A stretch of 6,260 nt of DNA from Ruminococcus sp. (GTDB lineage: Bacteria; Bacillota; Clostridia; Oscillospirales; Ruminococcaceae), in the NCBI GenBank assembly GCA_003446315.1, contig DMBA01000225.1, positions 1 through 6,260 of the forward strand, in the 5' to 3' direction. How positions within the stretch are numbered: position 1 is the stretch's first letter; every line of letters begins with the position of its first letter. The translations under genes and the position numbers were made by a program. Below are positions 3,523 to 6,260 of this stretch, piece by piece. Below the pieces are notes generated by a model that saw only the letters and a program-made list of their open reading frames with translations, made no database searches and was not told the DNA's origin.

Positions 3523-6260
3523 TTGAGCCAGGTTGTTTATTCCCTCGGCGTTGATGTCGGTTCGACTACGGTGAAGACTGTCGTCATAGACAGCCATAAT
3601 CGGATTCTCGCAAAATGCTATCAGCGCCATATGTCCCGCGTGCGGGAAACTGTTACAGAACAAATCGAAAATCTGCGGAAACAGTTCCCGGATGCCTTGT
3701 TCCATATCTGCATTACCGGTTCTGCCGGTCTGGGACTCGCTCAGAGTGCCGGAATCTCGTTCGTGCAGGAAGTGCATGCCGCTTTCCTCGCCGTCAAAGA
3801 GGATTATCCAAATGCAGATGTTGTCATCGAACTGGGCGGCGAGGATGCGAAAATGATCTTCCTGACCGGCGGCGTTGAACAGCGTATGAACGGTTCCTGC
3901 GCAGGCGGTACCGGCGCTTTTATCGACCAGATGGCTACGCTCCTTGGCATCACTGCCGATGAACTCGACCGGATCTCGCTCCTCGCTGAGAAACGCTATC
4001 CCATTGCTTCCCGCTGCGGCGTTTTTGCAAAGTCCGATATCCAGCCGCTGCTCAATCAGGGCGCGCGGCGTGAGGATGTCGCGGCAAGTATCTTTCAGGC
4101 TGTGGTCGATCAGACTGTTTCCGGTCTGGCGCAGGGCAGAGCCATCGAAGGCACGGTGCTCTTCCTCGGCGGCCCGCTCTCTTTCCTCAAAGGTCTGCGG
4201 CAGGCTTTCGTCCGGACACTCAAACTCGATGACGAACATGCCATTTTCCCCGAAAATGCGCCCGTTTTCGTCGCGTATGGCTGTGCGATGTATGCCAGAG
4301 AGGCTACTGTGCCCGTTTCCCTCGAATCGGCGCAGAAGAAAATCGCTGCTGCCAAAACAGGCGGGAATACCGTCACCGGAAAGCCCCTCTTTGCATCCAG
4401 AAAAGAATATGAAGCGTTTATCAACCGGCATAAAGCACATGACCTGCCGTTTGCCGATCTGCATTCCTATTCCGGCGATGCCTACCTTGGCATTGATGCC
4501 GGCTCTACTACTACAAAACTTGTGCTGATTACCGAGAAGGGTGAGCTGCTCTATCAATACTATGCAGCGAACCGCGGTCAGCCGCTTGACCGGATCGTGC
4601 ATCAACTGCAAAAGATCTATGCACAGAAGCATCCCGGTCTGCGGATCCGTGCTTCTGCTGTCACCGGCTACGGCGAGGACTTCATTCGCGCCGGTCTTGG
4701 CATTGATTTCGGTATCGTTGAAACCGTTGCGCACTTCAAAGCTGCGGCACATTTCTGTCCCGATGTCGATTTTATTATGGATATCGGCGGGCAGGATATC
4801 AAGTGCTTCAAAATCCGCAATCACAGCATTGACAGCATTATGCTCAATGAAGCATGTTCTTCCGGCTGCGGCTCCTTTATCCAGAGCTTTGCGCAGGCGC
4901 TTGGGTACGATATTGCGGAGTTTTCCCAGCTCGGTCTGTTCGCAAAACATCCGGTTGACCTCGGCTCACGTTGTACGGTCTTTATGAACAGCTCCGTCAA
5001 GCAGGCACAGAAGGACGGCGCTACCGTCGAGGATATCTCTGCCGGTTTGTCTTCTTCGATCATCAAGAATGCCGTCTATAAGGTCATTCGTGCGAAATCT
5101 GTCGAGGAACTCGGTAAAAATATCGTGGTGCAGGGCGGTACCTTCCTCAATGATGCCGTGCTGCGCTCCTTCGAAATGGAACTGGGCAGAAATGTCATCC
5201 GTCCGGCAGTGTCCGGTCTGATGGGCGCACTCGGTGCTGCCCTCTATGCGCAGGAACATGCCCCCGAACAGACTTCAACCATCTCCGAAGAACAGCTCCG
5301 GGATTTCAGCTATCAGACACGAAGCGCAAAATGCGGCGGATGTACTGCGCATTGTGCGCTCAATATCGTCATTTTTCCGGACGGCAGCCGCTATATCTCC
5401 GGCAATCGCTGCGAAAAAGGTGCCGGTAAAAAGAAAACCGAAGAAATCCCGTCCCTCTACGATTATAAATATAACCTCATCCTCGAACAGGCAAAACGCC
5501 CTGTATACGGAAAACCGTGCGCGACCGTCGGGCTGCCGCTTGCACTCTCTTATTATGAGCAGATGCCTTTCTGGGCGGAGCTGTTTACCAGACTCGGCTT
5601 TCAGATCCGGCTCTCCGGCGAAAGCAGCCGCGATGTCTATTATAAAGGACAGCATACCATCCCTTCCGATACCGTTTGCTATCCGGCGAAAATTGCACAC
5701 GGACATATCGAGGATCTGCTTGAACAAAAGGTCGATTTTATCTTCTGGCCGTGCATGAGCTATAATTTTGACGAGGGCGATAACGATAATCACTATAATT
5801 GTCCCGTTGTTGCGTATTATCCGGAGCTGCTGCGTGCCAATAACAGCAGACTGACCGAACAGAATTTTATTACGCCCTATATGGATCTCAATCGGAAAAA
5901 AGGCGTGTATCTGGCACTCAAAAAAGCACTCGCACCGTATCACTATACCGGCGACCTCAAGATCGCTCTCCAGAATGCCTATACTGCACAGGCGCATTAC
6001 CGCATGAATGTTGCAAAAGAAGGACAGCGTATCATTCGGGATGCAAGAGCCAACGGCAGGAAAATTATCGTGCTCGCCGGCAGACCTTACCATATCGACA
6101 AGGAGATCAATCACGGCATCCATAAGCTCATTACCAGTCTCGGTATGGCGGTCATCAGTGAAGATGCCGTTGCAGCACTCGCTTCTGCCGGAAAACTCGG
6201 CGTGCTCAATCAGTGGACCTATCACTCCCGCCTCTATCGTGCGGCACGGTATGTCGTCAC
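3523..6260 (+). CDS. acyl-CoA dehydratase activase fusion: two ASKHA ATPase domains plus DUF2229 region, 3' end cut by the window
   Basis: A cytoplasmic Fe-S ATPase related to activators of (R)-2-hydroxyacyl-CoA dehydratases, which couple ATP hydrolysis to low-potential electron transfer. The substrate of these fusions is not established. 912 codons are visible; relatives run to about 1,400 residues, so about a third should lie beyond the edge. ASKHA domain 1 (about 5-258) has GVDVGSTTVK (9-18), LGGEDAK (104-110), Cys126 in SCAGGTGAF and Cys165 in SRCGVFAKSD. Domain 2 (about 320-576) has GIDAGSTTTK (323-332), IGGQDIK (421-427), Cys445 in ACSSGCGSF and Cys484 in SRCTVFMNSS. The cysteine spacing is 39 in both, matching the cluster-binding pair of the HgdC activator. 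A CGGCxxxC motif (604, 607, 611) with Cys630 follows. A DUF2229/HgdB-like part (about 660-790) carries Cys719, Cys744 and Cys760. GRPYHIDKEINHG (853-865) is also typical. No separate dehydratase subunit lies within view. Confidence 0.92.
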   Translation, partial: MSQVVYSLGVDVGSTTVKTVVIDSHNRILAKCYQRHMSRVRETVTEQIENLRKQFPDALFHICITGSAGLGLAQSAGISFVQEVHAAFLAVKEDYPNADVVIELGGEDAKMIFLTGGVEQRMNGSCAGGTGAFIDQMATLLGITADELDRISLLAEKRYPIASRCGVFAKSDIQPLLNQGARREDVAASIFQAVVDQTVSGLAQGRAIEGTVLFLGGPLSFLKGLRQAFVRTLKLDDEHAIFPENAPVFVAYGCAMYAREATVPVSLESAQKKIAAAKTGGNTVTGKPLFASRKEYEAFINRHKAHDLPFADLHSYSGDAYLGIDAGSTTTKLVLITEKGELLYQYYAANRGQPLDRIVHQLQKIYAQKHPGLRIRASAVTGYGEDFIRAGLGIDFGIVETVAHFKAAAHFCPDVDFIMDIGGQDIKCFKIRNHSIDSIMLNEACSSGCGSFIQSFAQALGYDIAEFSQLGLFAKHPVDLGSRCTVFMNSSVKQAQKDGATVEDISAGLSSSIIKNAVYKVIRAKSVEELGKNIVVQGGTFLNDAVLRSFEMELGRNVIRPAVSGLMGALGAALYAQEHAPEQTSTISEEQLRDFSYQTRSAKCGGCTAHCALNIVIFPDGSRYISGNRCEKGAGKKKTEEIPSLYDYKYNLILEQAKRPVYGKPCATVGLPLALSYYEQMPFWAELFTRLGFQIRLSGESSRDVYYKGQHTIPSDTVCYPAKIAHGHIEDLLEQKVDFIFWPCMSYNFDEGDNDNHYNCPVVAYYPELLRANNSRLTEQNFITPYMDLNRKKGVYLALKKALAPYHYTGDLKIALQNAYTAQAHYRMNVAKEGQRIIRDARANGRKIIVLAGRPYHIDKEINHGIHKLITSLGMAVISEDAVAALASAGKLGVLNQWTYHSRLYRAARYVV

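Noticed and set aside
3412..4950. 512-codon minus-strand open frame, longest complete ATG frame in this stretch
   Set aside because: The + strand here encodes unmistakable ASKHA activase motifs (GSTTxK, GGxDxK, cluster cysteines) from a TTG start with a strong RBS. The minus frame also runs through the promoter and palindrome of that gene.
3944..4987. Additional + strand ORFs in other frames (3944-4528 and 4541-4987)
   Set aside because: Both lie entirely inside the activase coding sequence in the wrong frame, with Ser/Arg/Pro-rich products and no ribosome sites.
5275..6225. 316-codon minus-strand open frame
   Set aside because: It is a shadow of the activase gene's DUF2229 region. The + strand frame is continuous and motif-rich, and the minus product resembles no family.

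Overview
This window looks like a chromosomal segment of an anaerobic Gram-positive Clostridia-class bacterium, most likely a Ruminococcus-type gut or rumen organism. Three things point there: two successive exported proteins with long threonine-rich linkers, a cell-wall sorting-like tail (APKTGD, hydrophobic segment, KRKK) on one of them, and a very large oxygen-sensitive-type iron-sulfur activase fusion of the kind found in fermentative anaerobes. Ribosome binding sites are Gram-positive in style, and two of the three promoters are close to the sigma-A consensus. The genus is an inference.

Layout, all genes on the + strand: (1) 1-317 is largely non-coding, with one doubtful short ORF at 188-343 and a 12-bp palindrome just upstream of a good promoter. 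(2) 386-1399 encodes a lipoprotein with a threonine-rich tether and an SGNH/GDSL hydrolase domain. (3) 1400-1567 is a spacer with three inverted repeats and a 12-bp tandem repeat, leading into a perfect TTGACA-N17-TATAAT promoter. (4) 1671-3314 encodes a secreted, probably wall-anchored surface protein: signal peptide, Thr-block linker, beta-rich domains, second Thr/Pro linker, APKTGD tail. (5) 3321-3386 holds two consecutive hairpins, the second a strong intrinsic terminator. (6) 3450-3514 holds an extended -10 promoter, a perfect palindrome in the leader and a strong Shine-Dalgarno. (7) From 3523 to the window end runs a TTG-initiated gene for an acyl-CoA dehydratase activase-like fusion: two complete ASKHA ATPase domains, each with the Fe-S cysteine pair, followed by a DUF2229/dehydratase-like region. 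It is cut off by the window edge after 912 codons.

Each of the three genes has its own promoter, and a strong terminator separates the second from the third, so they look like three independent transcription units rather than an operon. The first two share a theme: exported, surface-tethered, Thr-rich and possibly glycosylated. The third is cytoplasmic and mechanistically unrelated. No tRNA, rRNA, CRISPR array, transposase or phage gene was seen. I found no clear new multi-gene system. The most interesting items are the activase fusion with its palindromic leader, and the unnamed domain of the surface protein with its elaborate control region.
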